DNA of 36,333 nt from Providencia sneebia DSM 19967 (GCF_000314895.2 NZ_CM001773.1:1796513-1832845); one strand, 5' to 3'. Shown: positions 8,631-17,675, counted from the first letter of the stretch. Numbers and translations are program-made. The notes: generated by a model from the letters alone, not told the origin.

Positions 8631-11600
8631 ATTTTCAAGGCGTCAATGGCTTAAAGGTGGTTTAGTTGTCGGTGGATTAGCACTATTTGGTGCAGGATAT
8701 CGTGATGTTGCAAAAAGAGCCGTCGATGGCCTAGTTAATGGAACTTCAGGTAAAGTCACGTTAGACCGCATTAATGGTAACTCTTTACGACCAGAAGGTC
8801 AGGCAACAAAAGGGTGGCAAGAGGATCCTGACCAAATTATTGCAATGACACAATGTTTTGGTTGTTGGACACAATGTGGTATTCGCGCACGGGTTGATAC
8901 GACGAAAAATGAAGTGATCCGCATTGCTGGCAACCCTTATCATCCTTTATCACACGAACAACATTTCCCTTATGGCATGCCACTAAAAGCCGCATTTAAT
9001 AAAATGAGTGGTGAAAGTGGATTAGAACATCGTTCAACAGCTTGCGCCCGTGGTGCGACATTAATGGAAGGTTTGACAAGCCCATTGCGCATTCTTGAAC
9101 CGATGAAGCGGGTAGGAAAACGTGGGGAAGGGAAGTGGCAGCGCATTAGTTTTGAACAATTGATTAAAGAGGTTGTTGAAGGTGGCGATCTTTTTGGGGA
9201 AGGGCATGTCGATGGTTTACGAGCAATTCGTGATCTCGAAACACCTTTAGATCCTTCACAATCTAAATTAGGACCTAAAGCGAATCAATTATTAGTCACT
9301 AATGCGGGTGATGATGGTCGCGATGGATTTATACGCCGCTTTGCGCAAAATGGTTTTGGCAGTAAAAACTTTGGTGCTCATGGCTCTTACTGCGGCCTTG
9401 CCTATCGCGCGGGTTCAGGGGCATTAATGAATGATCTTGATAAGAATGCTCATGTAAAACCTGATTGGGATAATGTGCGATTTGCTCTGTTTATGGGAAC
9501 TTCACCCGCACAATCTGGAAACCCATTTAAACGTCAAGGGCGCCAATTAGCTTCTGCGCGTTTACGCGATTCCTTTAATTATGTGGTTGTTGCACCTGCA
9601 TTACCACTTACGACCACTTTAGCGAATGACCATGGCCACTGGGTACCGATCCAGCCAGGTACAGATGCCGCTTTAGTGATGGGAATGATCCGCTGGATTA
9701 TAGAAAATGAACGCTACAATGCTGAATATTTGCGTGTTCCGAGCGAAAAATCAATGCAAGCTGTGGGTGAAAAAAGCTGGACTAACTCGACACATTTAGT
9801 GATCACCGATGATAACCATCCGTTAGCAGGTCAATTGTTATTAGCTTCCCATTTAAGCGGTGAATTACCCGCTGATGAGCAAAGTGATAAAGTCTATTTA
9901 GTCGAAGATCAAATGGGTGAACTAAGACCCGCAAATGATGTTGAAAAAGCACAACTGTTTGTGACGCGTCAAGTGACGTTACATGATGGCAGTGAAGTGA
10001 CAGTAAAATCCAGTTTCCAATGCTTAAAAGAAGCGGCGAACCGCATGACATTGGAAGAATACAGTGAACGCTGCCATGTGCCAGTAAAAACAATTGAATC
10101 TCTTGGTCGAGCATTGACTTCTTATGATCGCAAAGCTGCCGTGATTTCTCATGGTGGAATGATGGGCGGTAATGGTTTTTATACCGCTTGGTCTGTGATT
10201 ATGCTTAATGCCCTGATAGGAAACTTAAACTTAAAAGGTGGTGTTTCTGTTGGGGGAGGCAAGTTTAATGGGGAAATGGATGGCCCTCGTTACAAAATGG
10301 CGAGCTATAAAGGTAAAGTAAAACCCAAAGGTGTCGTGTTATCGCGCAGTAATGAAGTTTATGAAAAGTCAGATGAGTTTAAAGCGCGTATTGCTGCGGG
10401 AGAAAACCCTTATCCTGCTAAAGCACCTTGGTATCCGTTTGCCAAAGGGCAATTAACTGAACAGTTAGCATCTGCTTTAATGGGATATCCTTATACACTT
10501 AAAGCATGGATCACCAATATGACTAACCCAGTTTATGGGATTGCTGGGATCCGTCAAGTCATGGAAGAAAAGCTAAAAGACCCGCAACATTTGCCGTTAA
10601 TTATCGGAATTGATGCTTTCATGAATGAAACGACGGCATTAGCTGATTATATTGTCCCGGATACTCATAACTTTGAAAGCTGGGGATTTAGTGCTCCGTG
10701 GTCAGGTGTTCAGGTTAAAGCCAGTACGGCTCGTTGGCCAATTGTTGAGTCTCGGACAGCAAAAACTGCGGATGGGCAACCTATCTCAATGGAAGCTTTT
10801 TGTATTGCAGTGGCAAAAGAGCTAGATCTTCCAGGTTTTGGTGACAATGTTATTGAAGATATGGAAGGTAATCAATATCCGCTCAATACTGCACAAGATT
10901 ACTATTTGCGGGTCGCTGCAAATATGGCGTGGTTAGGTGAAAAACCAGTACCAGAAGCGGCGACAGAAGATATACAGCTAAGTGGTGTAGAGCGCATCAT
11001 TCCAGCAATGATACAAACATTGAAACCAGAAGAAATACGGCGGGTTGCTTATATTTACACACGCGGCGGGCGCTTTGCTCCACATGAAAAAGCATGGGAT
11101 GGTGAGGCGACAGGACCACAATGGAAAAAAGAATTACAGATTTGGAATCCAACGGTTGCAGTGAATCGCCATGCCATTACAGGGGAAAGGTATAGCGGTT
11201 GTCCTACCTATTATCCACCAAGAATGGCAAATGGCGAGGATGTTAATACCATTTTTCCACCAAATCAGTGGCCACTTAAATTGATGTCATTTAAGTCGCA
11301 TGTAATGAGTAGCTCGACAACAGTTATTGAGCGTTTACGTCATGTGAAACCGACAAACTTGGTCGCGATCCATCCTGATGATGCGCAAAAAATGGGTGTT
11401 AAACATGGTGATTGGGTAAAAATCACCACTCCGGGTGGGCAAGCTGAAGCGCAAATCAGTGTTCTTGATGGTGTCATGCCGGGAGTGCTTGCCATTGAAC
11501 ATGGTTATGGGCACAAAGAAATGGGGGCTAAGCAGCATTATTTGGATGGTAATCCGCTACCCATGAATGCGGCAAACGGCTCAGGAATTAACTTGAATGA

Positions 11601-11706
11601 CCTCGGTTTTGCCGACCCAACACGTGAAATAGCTAATACGTGGTTAGATTGGGTGTCGGGAGCATCAGTAAGGCAAGGTTTACCAGCACGAATTGAAAGA
11701 GTTTAG
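8623..11706 (+). CDS. ttrA: Tetrathionate reductase catalytic subunit TtrA
   Basis: Periplasmic molybdopterin enzyme that reduces tetrathionate to thiosulfate as an anaerobic terminal acceptor. The 1027-residue length matches known TtrA proteins. It has a canonical Tat signal (FSRRQWLKGG, then a hydrophobic stretch to about residue 28). A cluster-binding cysteine set lies near residues 75-85 (CFGCWTQCG). The rest is the molybdopterin oxidoreductase fold, with the C-terminal dinucleotide-binding domain containing AIHPDDAQKMGVKHGDWV. AAGGAGAG stands before the ATG. A terminator follows the stop. Reduction uses thiosulfate-derived tetrathionate, such as that produced in the inflamed gut. Confidence 0.96.
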   Translation: MAKFSRRQWLKGGLVVGGLALFGAGYRDVAKRAVDGLVNGTSGKVTLDRINGNSLRPEGQATKGWQEDPDQIIAMTQCFGCWTQCGIRARVDTTKNEVIRIAGNPYHPLSHEQHFPYGMPLKAAFNKMSGESGLEHRSTACARGATLMEGLTSPLRILEPMKRVGKRGEGKWQRISFEQLIKEVVEGGDLFGEGHVDGLRAIRDLETPLDPSQSKLGPKANQLLVTNAGDDGRDGFIRRFAQNGFGSKNFGAHGSYCGLAYRAGSGALMNDLDKNAHVKPDWDNVRFALFMGTSPAQSGNPFKRQGRQLASARLRDSFNYVVVAPALPLTTTLANDHGHWVPIQPGTDAALVMGMIRWIIENERYNAEYLRVPSEKSMQAVGEKSWTNSTHLVITDDNHPLAGQLLLASHLSGELPADEQSDKVYLVEDQMGELRPANDVEKAQLFVTRQVTLHDGSEVTVKSSFQCLKEAANRMTLEEYSERCHVPVKTIESLGRALTSYDRKAAVISHGGMMGGNGFYTAWSVIMLNALIGNLNLKGGVSVGGGKFNGEMDGPRYKMASYKGKVKPKGVVLSRSNEVYEKSDEFKARIAAGENPYPAKAPWYPFAKGQLTEQLASALMGYPYTLKAWITNMTNPVYGIAGIRQVMEEKLKDPQHLPLIIGIDAFMNETTALADYIVPDTHNFESWGFSAPWSGVQVKASTARWPIVESRTAKTADGQPISMEAFCIAVAKELDLPGFGDNVIEDMEGNQYPLNTAQDYYLRVAANMAWLGEKPVPEAATEDIQLSGVERIIPAMIQTLKPEEIRRVAYIYTRGGRFAPHEKAWDGEATGPQWKKELQIWNPTVAVNRHAITGERYSGCPTYYPPRMANGEDVNTIFPPNQWPLKLMSFKSHVMSSSTTVIERLRHVKPTNLVAIHPDDAQKMGVKHGDWVKITTPGGQAEAQISVLDGVMPGVLAIEHGYGHKEMGAKQHYLDGNPLPMNAANGSGINLNDLGFADPTREIANTWLDWVSGASVRQGLPARIERV

Positions 11707-11740
11707 CCATATAATTTGAGGTTGTATTGATTATGATTAA

Positions 11741-11779
11741 TGGCTCAAACTAACAATAATGTCGTTTGAGCCATTTTTT
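11741..11779. terminator. Bidirectional rho-independent terminator between ttrA and the NicO gene
   Basis: TGGCTCAAAC (11741-11750) pairs perfectly with GTTTGAGCCA (11764-11773) and six T residues follow on the plus strand. It terminates ttrBCA. It lies between two convergent genes and may also serve the metal-transport operon ending at 11782. Confidence 0.85.
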
Positions 11780-11781
11780 CA

Positions 11782-12813
11782 TTAGGATCTTCTCGGAGAA
11801 AGCAGAGGTGATCCCATTTCGCCAACAGATAGGCTTTGGAACATTAATAGCCCAAGTAAGATAAATATCAGACCCGCACATAATCCAATGGCAATTCCCC
11901 AGTAGGGCGAAAAAGAGAAACGACGTTTTTGTGCTAAACGTACCGCTATATCACGTAAAAAATAGACAAAAAAAGCAATGGTACAAATAGTCAGTGCTGT
12001 ACCTATTGCCATGGCCATTGCTGCGGCAATTCCCCATTGATAAACACCAATAACATATGAAAAAAGTAAAACTAATAATGCGCCAGAACATGGGCGTAGT
12101 CCCATTGATAACACAACAAGTGCTTGGGTTTTTATGCCATTAGGTAATTGTTGGGCGGGAACAACATGTTGATGTCCACATTGACAAAGTTCTACTGTTT
12201 CTGTGGGCAATTTAGGTTTCATAACTGACATTTTTGGTGGATTCAGAGTAGAAATCGAACGAATTTGTCGTGCTGGCGTACGACGTTGTTTGTTCATTCG
12301 CCAGAGTTGTCGGAATGCTTTTAAACAGCAAAATAATCCAAGTGCAATCACAAAAGCATAGCTGAGTTTTTCACTATATTGACTCACCAAATGTAAATGC
12401 TTAGTTGATAATTGGAAAAGTATTAAAATGCTGGAAACTAACACTATCGCAACTAGCCCTTGCAAAAGTGATGCAAGTAGGCTGAGAAAAACACTTTGTC
12501 TCAAAAAGGTAGGATGAGTTGCAATGTAAGTGGTAATTATCAATTTACCGTGACCCGGACCTAGCGCATGCAGTAATCCATATAAAAAACTAATTGCAAT
12601 TAATAAGCTGCCTGAGCGTAAAGGATCAGTTTGGCTAGCTTGTAATAATTCAGTGAGATAATGATTGAGTTTTCGCTGCCACGAAATACTTAGGCGCAAT
12701 AATTCAGGCCAATATTGATGTATTTGATAAGCAGCACTAAGAATAATAATGAATAACAGAGCATAAATGAATTTTGCTGGTGGAAATAAACGCGTTTGTT
12801 GATTTATTGACAT
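11782..12813 (-). CDS. NicO-family (RcnA/HupE-like) divalent metal transporter, probably zinc
   Basis: Polytopic inner-membrane metal permease of the NicO family, usually annotated as nickel/cobalt transporter. The 343-residue protein has about six or seven membrane segments. The first signature is HALGPGHGKLIITTY; the second is GLRPCSGALLVLLFSYVIG. The loop between the halves is basic and carries Cys/His residues (CQCGHQH) that could bind metal. It starts 10 bp inside the preceding DUF1007 gene, so the pair is translationally coupled. The family annotation suggests Ni or Co, but the near-consensus Zur box upstream of the operon points to zinc. Import versus export cannot be told from sequence. 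Confidence 0.8.
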   Translation of the reverse strand: MSINQQTRLFPPAKFIYALLFIIILSAAYQIHQYWPELLRLSISWQRKLNHYLTELLQASQTDPLRSGSLLIAISFLYGLLHALGPGHGKLIITTYIATHPTFLRQSVFLSLLASLLQGLVAIVLVSSILILFQLSTKHLHLVSQYSEKLSYAFVIALGLFCCLKAFRQLWRMNKQRRTPARQIRSISTLNPPKMSVMKPKLPTETVELCQCGHQHVVPAQQLPNGIKTQALVVLSMGLRPCSGALLVLLFSYVIGVYQWGIAAAMAMAIGTALTICTIAFFVYFLRDIAVRLAQKRRFSFSPYWGIAIGLCAGLIFILLGLLMFQSLSVGEMGSPLLSPRRS

Positions 12814-13436
12814 TGTATTTTCACTCTTTGGGCAAATTGTAATCCTAAAGTGGTGTCTTCTTCGGCGGTTTCATCAATATCAAGTGAGTCAGCATAGGTA
12901 CGCAAGGCTTCCGTTACATCAGGTTCTAGCAGTTTAATATTGCAAATTTCCTCTAATTCTTTGGGATGCAAAATCGCTTTGTTATCAGGATAAGTCATAC
13001 TGACAAAAAAAGTCGGGTCATAAGTGAGGAACTCAATATCAGAGCCATTAATAGGAAATGGTGACTCAAAAGGAACGGTGAAAGTAAAGATTAATTGCAG
13101 TCCTTCACGTTGCAATTGGTAGTGACTTGGGAGTTTTTTAAAGCGAACTTTATGGCCTTGAGAATAGAACTCAGTGAAATAATCTTGTGATAAAATATTT
13201 GCCATTACTGTTGCTGCTTGTTTTTTCCACTCAGGATCGCTCTCTTTTTTGTTTTTCAGCTCATAAGCAATATCTGCGGATGTCATTGGGTCCATTTTCC
13301 ATGTAAATGTTAATCCTTGATATTGATGTTGTTCGATTTCAGGTAAAACTTGCATATCAATAAAACTATGAGGATGTGAAAAGCTTTTTACTGAAGCAAA
13401 TAAACAAAAAAGGAGTGTTAATAATTTGGGTTTCAT
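12804..13436 (-). CDS. DUF1007-family periplasmic protein paired with NicO transporter
   Basis: A secreted protein of about 210 residues and unknown biochemistry, belonging to the DUF1007 family that nearly always precedes a NicO permease. The N-terminus is a signal peptide (MKPKLLTLLFCLFASVKSFS), giving a mature protein that starts with His-Pro-His, a possible metal ligand. The start chosen is the ATG at 13436; the open frame extends to a TTG at 13451, but the ATG directly precedes the signal peptide. It probably delivers metal to, or accepts it from, the overlapping permease. Control by Zur is inferred from the box at 13483-13505. Confidence 0.75.
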   Translation of the reverse strand: MKPKLLTLLFCLFASVKSFSHPHSFIDMQVLPEIEQHQYQGLTFTWKMDPMTSADIAYELKNKKESDPEWKKQAATVMANILSQDYFTEFYSQGHKVRFKKLPSHYQLQREGLQLIFTFTVPFESPFPINGSDIEFLTYDPTFFVSMTYPDNKAILHPKELEEICNIKLLEPDVTEALRTYADSLDIDETAEEDTTLGLQFAQRVKIQCQ

Positions 13437-13482
13437 AATATTTAACTTCAATTAATAGATGTCATATCCGCATTACAGAAGG

Positions 13483-13505
13483 ATAATGTTATAATATAAC
13501 TTTGT
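13483..13505. promoter_or_regulatory. Zur box upstream of the DUF1007-NicO operon
   Basis: The core TGTTATAATATAAC (13487-13500) matches the centre of the gammaproteobacterial Zur consensus (GAAATGTTATANTATAACATTTC as remembered), including AATGTTATA on one side and TATAAC on the other. The site is about 50 bp upstream of the operon start, where a repressor would overlap the promoter. Confidence 0.65.
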
Positions 13506-13549
13506 TCCAGTTTGAAATAAATTTAACATTATTTACTTAAATATGATTC

Positions 13550-13696
13550 ATGTGGGATGAGGTAACTTTGGTTTACCTAATTCATATATTCTCGCTGGAG
13601 CATTCTGTGTTTTTGCATATCCTTTGGTTATCGATTGCTCTCTTTGCGGTTTTTCAGGTAAAAAACAGTTTTAAATTTATCCTAATGTTGAGATAA
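13550..13696 (+). CDS. Possible 48-aa small hydrophobic protein
   Basis: An ATG at 13550 opens 48 codons ending in TAA. The peptide has one hydrophobic helix (about residues 8-36, with LHILWLSIALFAVFQV) and a basic tail, so it would be a single-pass membrane peptide. I see no ribosome binding site, and the match to any known small protein (for example YceO, which belongs to this neighbourhood in E. coli) is not convincing. It may be chance. Confidence 0.2.
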   Translation: MWDEVTLVYLIHIFSLEHSVFLHILWLSIALFAVFQVKNSFKFILMLR

Positions 13697-13929
13697 ACAT
13701 CTAATTATTTAGATCTTACAAATTTGCCATCAGTACCAAGATGGCAATATCAACAATTGTAAAAGAAATTAGAATTGAGTCATCGCGTAATAGCCCTGTA
13801 ACATTAGGGGTTTTTTATTAACAAAATAACAGCGATAATATTTAGTAATGATCAAATATGGACACTTATTGGCCATAATTGAGATTAAATTTTTAATTAT
13901 TACTCAGTTACAAAGGAAAAGGGAACACC

Positions 13930-14976
13930 ATGCCAGTGTTACATAACCAAGTCTCAAACAAAATCTTAAAAGAACGTATGTTGGCTGAAACCGAGCCACG
14001 TACAACGATTTCCTTTTATAAATACTTTAATATTCAAGATCCCGAATCATTTCGAAATGATTGGTATGTTAAATTTCAGCAACTAAGTGTTTTTGGACGC
14101 GTGTATATTGCTAAAGAAGGGATTAATGCACAGATCAGTGTACCTGAATCAAATGTAGATGCTTTGCGTGAGCTTATCTATAGCACAAGTCCTGAACTGA
14201 ATAATTTGCGTTTGAATATTGCAATTGATGATGACGGTAAATCATTTTGGGTATTGCGTATGAAAGTGCGCGACCGAGTTGTAGCAGATGGGATCACAGA
14301 TGAAACATTTGATGCTGCAAAAACGGGTAAATATCTCAAAGCACATGAAGTGAATGAGATGATTGATAATCCAAATACCGTATTTGTTGATATGCGTAAC
14401 CATTATGAATATGAAGTAGGGCATTTTGATAACGCGATAGAAGTGCCTTCTGACACATTCAGAGAGCAATTGCCAATGGCAGTTGAAATGTTACAAGAGC
14501 AGAAAGATAAAAATATTGTTATGTATTGCACGGGTGGTATTCGCTGCGAAAAAGCAAGTGCATATATGCTGCACAATGGTTTTAAGAATGTTTATCATGT
14601 TGAGGGTGGCGTGATTGAATACGCGCGCAAAGCAAAAGAACAGGGTTTGCCTCTGCGTTTTAAAGGTAAAAACTTTGTTTTTGATAACCGCATGGGCGAA
14701 CGCATCACTGATGATACATTAGCACATTGTCATCAATGTGGTGAATTATGTGATACACACACTAATTGCCGTAATGATGGTTGCCATTTACTCTTTATTC
14801 AATGCCCAACGTGTGCTGAGAAATATGAAGGCTGTTGTAGCATTGATTGTGCTGAAGAAATGAAATTGCCTGAAGAAGAGCAACGCGCTCGCCGTGCAGG
14901 CCGTGAAGTAAGTAATAAGATTTTCAATAAATCACGTCATCGCTTATCTGATGGTTTATTAAACAACGATAATTAA
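13930..14976 (+). CDS. trhO: tRNA uridine(34) hydroxylase TrhO (YceA, rhodanese family)
   Basis: Oxygen-dependent hydroxylase that forms 5-hydroxyuridine at the wobble position of tRNAs, the first step to cmo5U. The 348-residue sequence is nearly collinear with E. coli YceA (350 aa). It has an N-terminal acylphosphatase-like domain ([26 protein letters not shown]). A rhodanese domain at about residues 145-240 has its catalytic loop as [10 protein letters not shown]. The cysteine-rich C-terminus ([26 protein letters not shown]) is followed by a basic tail. AAAGGAAAAGGG precedes the ATG. The gene stands alone, with a terminator directly after it. In E. coli it follows lpxL; here the ttr and metal blocks separate them. 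Confidence 0.95.
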   Translation: MPVLHNQVSNKILKERMLAETEPRTTISFYKYFNIQDPESFRNDWYVKFQQLSVFGRVYIAKEGINAQISVPESNVDALRELIYSTSPELNNLRLNIAIDDDGKSFWVLRMKVRDRVVADGITDETFDAAKTGKYLKAHEVNEMIDNPNTVFVDMRNHYEYEVGHFDNAIEVPSDTFREQLPMAVEMLQEQKDKNIVMYCTGGIRCEKASAYMLHNGFKNVYHVEGGVIEYARKAKEQGLPLRFKGKNFVFDNRMGERITDDTLAHCHQCGELCDTHTNCRNDGCHLLFIQCPTCAEKYEGCCSIDCAEEMKLPEEEQRARRAGREVSNKIFNKSRHRLSDGLLNNDN

Positions 14977-14982
14977 TCTGAT

Positions 14983-15027
14983 AAAGATATGGCACAAAAA
15001 TAATAATATAAAGCGCCATATCTTTTT
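14983..15027 (+). terminator. Rho-independent terminator of trhO
   Basis: AAAGATATGGC (14983-14993) pairs with GCCATATCTTT (15015-15025), and the T run continues to 15027. The loop is 21 nt. The hairpin starts 7 bases after the trhO stop. Confidence 0.8.
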
Positions 15028-15152
15028 AATATAGATTAATAAGAATAACTATGCTTCATTTATTCTATTAGTTAATTACTAATGTTTATAATTTCAATTG
15101 TTATCTGATTGCTTTGTTGAGTTGATGCTACTTTTTTTATTTTACTTTTTAG

Positions 15153-15746
15153 TTAGTAGATATATTTAAAAATATTATAAATAAAGAAAAGTTCAATTCT
15201 ATTTTTGACAAAAACTTTCGAGGTAATATGCCTTTTTTGTGAATAAACTGTACTGCTACTAATGCCAAGTTTTTTTGAAATAATATGATTAGGCGTTTCA
15301 TTCATCCAATTACTAATAATACATTGTTCTTTTAATGAAAAGATTGATGATTTTGAGTTATTAGCGAGTTTTATCGTTTTTTTTATTTGTTCTGCATTAT
15401 TAATAACTTTGTTTAATATTGGGATCATTATTTTTTTTGGCATAATGAAGTAATTATCCTTTAGTAATAAAGGCGTATTACACATAGGGTAAGGTGCATT
15501 CACATATATGTAAAATCGAATATTATTAAATGAGTTTAATAATTTTTTTAATGTCAAACAATAGCTTGAATGATGACAATAATAAGTTAAATTTACAAGG
15601 ATTATAGTTGGCTGTGACTCATTAATATGTTCAATTGCTTCTTTTATACAACCTGTACTAATAAATTCTAATGTTTTGTTTGAAGATAAATATTCAGTAA
15701 TACCAAGACGTGTATAATAACAATCATCAATGACTAATATTCTCAT
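15153..15746 (-). CDS. LuxR-type transcriptional regulator with a degenerate receiver domain
   Basis: DNA-binding regulator of 197 residues with a C-terminal LuxR helix-turn-helix (about 140-195: FSLKEQCIISNWM, then ISKKLGISSSTVYSQKRHI). The N-terminal half looks like a response-regulator receiver: MRILVIDD gives the acidic pair at residues 7-8. But the phospho-acceptor position reads LVNLTYY, with Asn52 in place of Asp, so it is probably not controlled by normal phosphorylation. Such receivers occur in RcsA, BglJ and several fimbrial regulators. The start used is the ATG at 15746; an upstream in-frame ATG at 15818 would add 24 residues with no receiver homology. The gene is markedly AT-rich. 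Target unknown. Confidence 0.7.
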   Translation of the reverse strand: MRILVIDDCYYTRLGITEYLSSNKTLEFISTGCIKEAIEHINESQPTIILVNLTYYCHHSSYCLTLKKLLNSFNNIRFYIYVNAPYPMCNTPLLLKDNYFIMPKKIMIPILNKVINNAEQIKKTIKLANNSKSSIFSLKEQCIISNWMNETPNHIISKKLGISSSTVYSQKRHITSKVFVKNRIELFFIYNIFKYIY

Positions 15747-15932
15747 AATGGAACATCCTTGTTCAAAAGTATTATTACAATAAATTGAAGTTACTATGAA
15801 AGTCAATAAACTAATCATAAAAATTAATTGGTTTAGTTTGTTTTTGCAAGTTGAATAATATTTACAATTGAATTAATTAAATTCAAATAAATATTATAAT
15901 GATTAATTTCGGGAGATAATAAATATTAAGGT

Positions 15933-15964
15933 AATGGATATTTGATGATTATCAAATATCCATT
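15933..15964. terminator. Stem-loop after bssS, likely terminator
   Basis: A perfect 14-bp inverted repeat, AATGGATATTTGAT and ATCAAATATCCATT with a 4-nt loop, lies 8 bases beyond the bssS stop. There is no clean U tract on the bssS strand, so it may be a weak terminator or an RNA-stabilising end. Confidence 0.55.
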
Positions 15965-15971
15965 ATTTTCT

Positions 15972-16226
15972 CTAGTGCGTTTTAAAGTCAGATTCTACAT
16001 ATTCACCGGATTCGATTTTATCAATACCGGCTTGTAGAATATCGATAAGCTGCTTAGCTATATCGGTTGTTAGCCACATTGTTTTATCAACGATGGCATT
16101 TTCACTATTTCCATTTACTTCTGGAAGGTAATGCAACCTCAACATCATTGCATCATAGGCATCAACGGTGCTGATATCCCATCCAACAACTGGGTGGGTC
16201 TGAATGACTTCTTTATTTCTATTCAT
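15972..16226 (-). CDS. bssS: Biofilm regulator BssS
   Basis: Small cytoplasmic regulator of biofilm formation, indole signalling and motility in E. coli; the molecular mechanism is unknown. The 84-residue protein matches E. coli BssS (also 84 aa) through NKEVIQTHPVVGWDISTVD and MLRLHY, then MWLTTDIAKQ and IESGE. The start is the ATG at 16226, five bases after a perfect AGGAGG. A GTG two codons earlier lies within the ribosome binding site and is rejected. It lies between the degenerate LuxR regulator and pyrC; E. coli has dinI between bssS and pyrC, but here the gap holds no gene. Confidence 0.92.
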   Translation of the reverse strand: MNRNKEVIQTHPVVGWDISTVDAYDAMMLRLHYLPEVNGNSENAIVDKTMWLTTDIAKQLIDILQAGIDKIESGEYVESDFKTH

Positions 16227-16408
16227 AGGCACCTCCTAATCATACTGCGTGATAGACATCGATAACTGACTAAGAGCGGAATACTCACAAGGAGTAGGGA
16301 ACAGTATAAGGGGAATTTGTTAATAGGGAAGAGAAAACGATGCTTTATATGTAAAAATGACAAGGAATATCAAAAAAACGAAATAATGAGAACAATAAGT
16401 TGTTTTTA

Positions 16409-16436
16409 ATTATGGGGAATTGCTATTCCCCATAAT
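16409..16436. terminator. Stem-loop after pyrC
   Basis: ATTATGGGGAAT and ATTCCCCATAAT form a perfect 12-bp stem with a 4-nt loop, 8 bases past the pyrC stop. On the pyrC strand it is followed by TAAAAAC rather than a U tract, so efficiency is uncertain. Confidence 0.55.
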
Positions 16437-16443
16437 CATTAAA

Positions 16444-17493
16444 TCAATCAATTGTGCGTACAGACCAGTGACAATCTTCACCCGCAAGGAAAGGGATTAA
16501 TTTATCATCACCGCAATTTATGGATTCTATTGTAACATTCTGCTCTTTAGTTAATTGGATATAACTGTCATTGGCAGGCAAATTATAAAACTTAGGTCCA
16601 TTAAGTGAGCAAAAAGCCTCAAAATGCGCTAAAGCACCAAGTTCATCAAAAACAGTTGCATAAGCGGATAACGCAGTCGGTGCATTAAACACCCCAGCAC
16701 AGCCACATGATGACTCCTTGCGGCCTTGTGCGTGTGGTGCGGTATCTGTCCCTAAAAAGAAACGATCACTGCCAGAAGCCACGGCTGCGCGTAAAGCATC
16801 TTGGTGCACATTGCGTTTAAGAATAGGTAGACAATATAAGTGTGGGCGAATACCACCAACAAGCATATGGTTACGATTAAACATTAAATGTTGTGGTGTT
16901 AATGTCGCCGCTAAATATTGATCGCCTTCTAGTACATATTCAGCAGCTTCTTTAGTTGTAATATGCTCAAAAACGATTTTTAACTTTGGAAATGCAGCGC
17001 GTAGAGGTTGCATAACGTTTTCAATAAACCGCGCTTCACGATCAAAAATATCAATGTCACTGGTAGTCACTTCGCCGTGAATAAGGAGTGGCATACCCAC
17101 TTCTTCCATGGCGGCTAACGCAGGGTAAATCTTTTTAATATCAGAAACGCCATGACTTGAATTGGTTGTCGCATTAGCAGGATAAAGTTTACAAGCCGTG
17201 AACACACCTTCTGTAAAACCACGGACAATTTCTTTCGCATCAACACCATCAGTCAAATAGCAGGTCATTAGTGGTGTAAATTTATGATCTTCAGGAACGG
17301 CTTGTAAAATACGCTCACGATACGCTTTTGCCATATCAACGGTGGTGATAGGTGGGACAAGGTTTGGCATGACAATAGCACGACCAAAAAACTGACTGGT
17401 ATAAGGAACGACTGTTTTGAGCATTTCACCATCACGAAAGTGAACATGCCAATCATCAGGGCGACGGATCGTTAAAGTTGTTGCAGTTGTCAT
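16444..17493 (-). CDS. pyrC: Dihydroorotase PyrC
   Basis: Cyclises N-carbamoyl-aspartate to dihydroorotate, the third step of pyrimidine synthesis. The protein has 349 residues (E. coli has 348). Metal-site motifs are all present: DWHVHFRDG near residue 15 (HxH), the carboxylated Lys in [15 protein letters not shown], His in LLIHGEV and FEHITT, and the catalytic Asp in FLGTDTAPH. It stands alone on the minus strand. Expression is probably set by the leader hairpin described separately, which can occlude the GGAG before the ATG. Confidence 0.97.
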   Translation of the reverse strand: MTTATTLTIRRPDDWHVHFRDGEMLKTVVPYTSQFFGRAIVMPNLVPPITTVDMAKAYRERILQAVPEDHKFTPLMTCYLTDGVDAKEIVRGFTEGVFTACKLYPANATTNSSHGVSDIKKIYPALAAMEEVGMPLLIHGEVTTSDIDIFDREARFIENVMQPLRAAFPKLKIVFEHITTKEAAEYVLEGDQYLAATLTPQHLMFNRNHMLVGGIRPHLYCLPILKRNVHQDALRAAVASGSDRFFLGTDTAPHAQGRKESSCGCAGVFNAPTALSAYATVFDELGALAHFEAFCSLNGPKFYNLPANDSYIQLTKEQNVTIESINCGDDKLIPFLAGEDCHWSVRTID

Positions 17494-17497
17494 GAAA

Positions 17498-17556
17498 CCG
17501 GCTCCATAGGGGATAAAATGTAATGAGCAAGAGGCTCAGGCCGGGACGAGATGATA
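17498..17556 (-). promoter_or_regulatory. pyrC promoter -10 and start-switching leader hairpin
   Basis: On the minus strand TATCAT (17556-17551) is a plausible -10, and a run of C residues (17545-17543) falls where transcription would begin. CCGGC at 17544-17540 can pair with GCCGG at 17502-17498, which directly adjoins the GGAG ribosome binding site. This is the layout of the known E. coli and Salmonella pyrC control: transcripts starting at C fold and block translation, while those starting further down at G do not. Use here is inferred. Confidence 0.6.
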
Positions 17557-17675
17557 AAACGAATACGAGAAAATAGCTATCTAATTCATGAATATTTTGG
17601 TTGATGTTCGAAGTGCAATATAAGGGAATCAAAGAGATAGAACAGAGATATGAAATTTAAGAAGTGGCATTAAGT

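Noticed and set aside
13790..13818. Terminator upstream of trhO (CCCT ... AGGGG then six Ts)
   Set aside because: The stem is only four pairs and there is no gene on that strand upstream that needs one.
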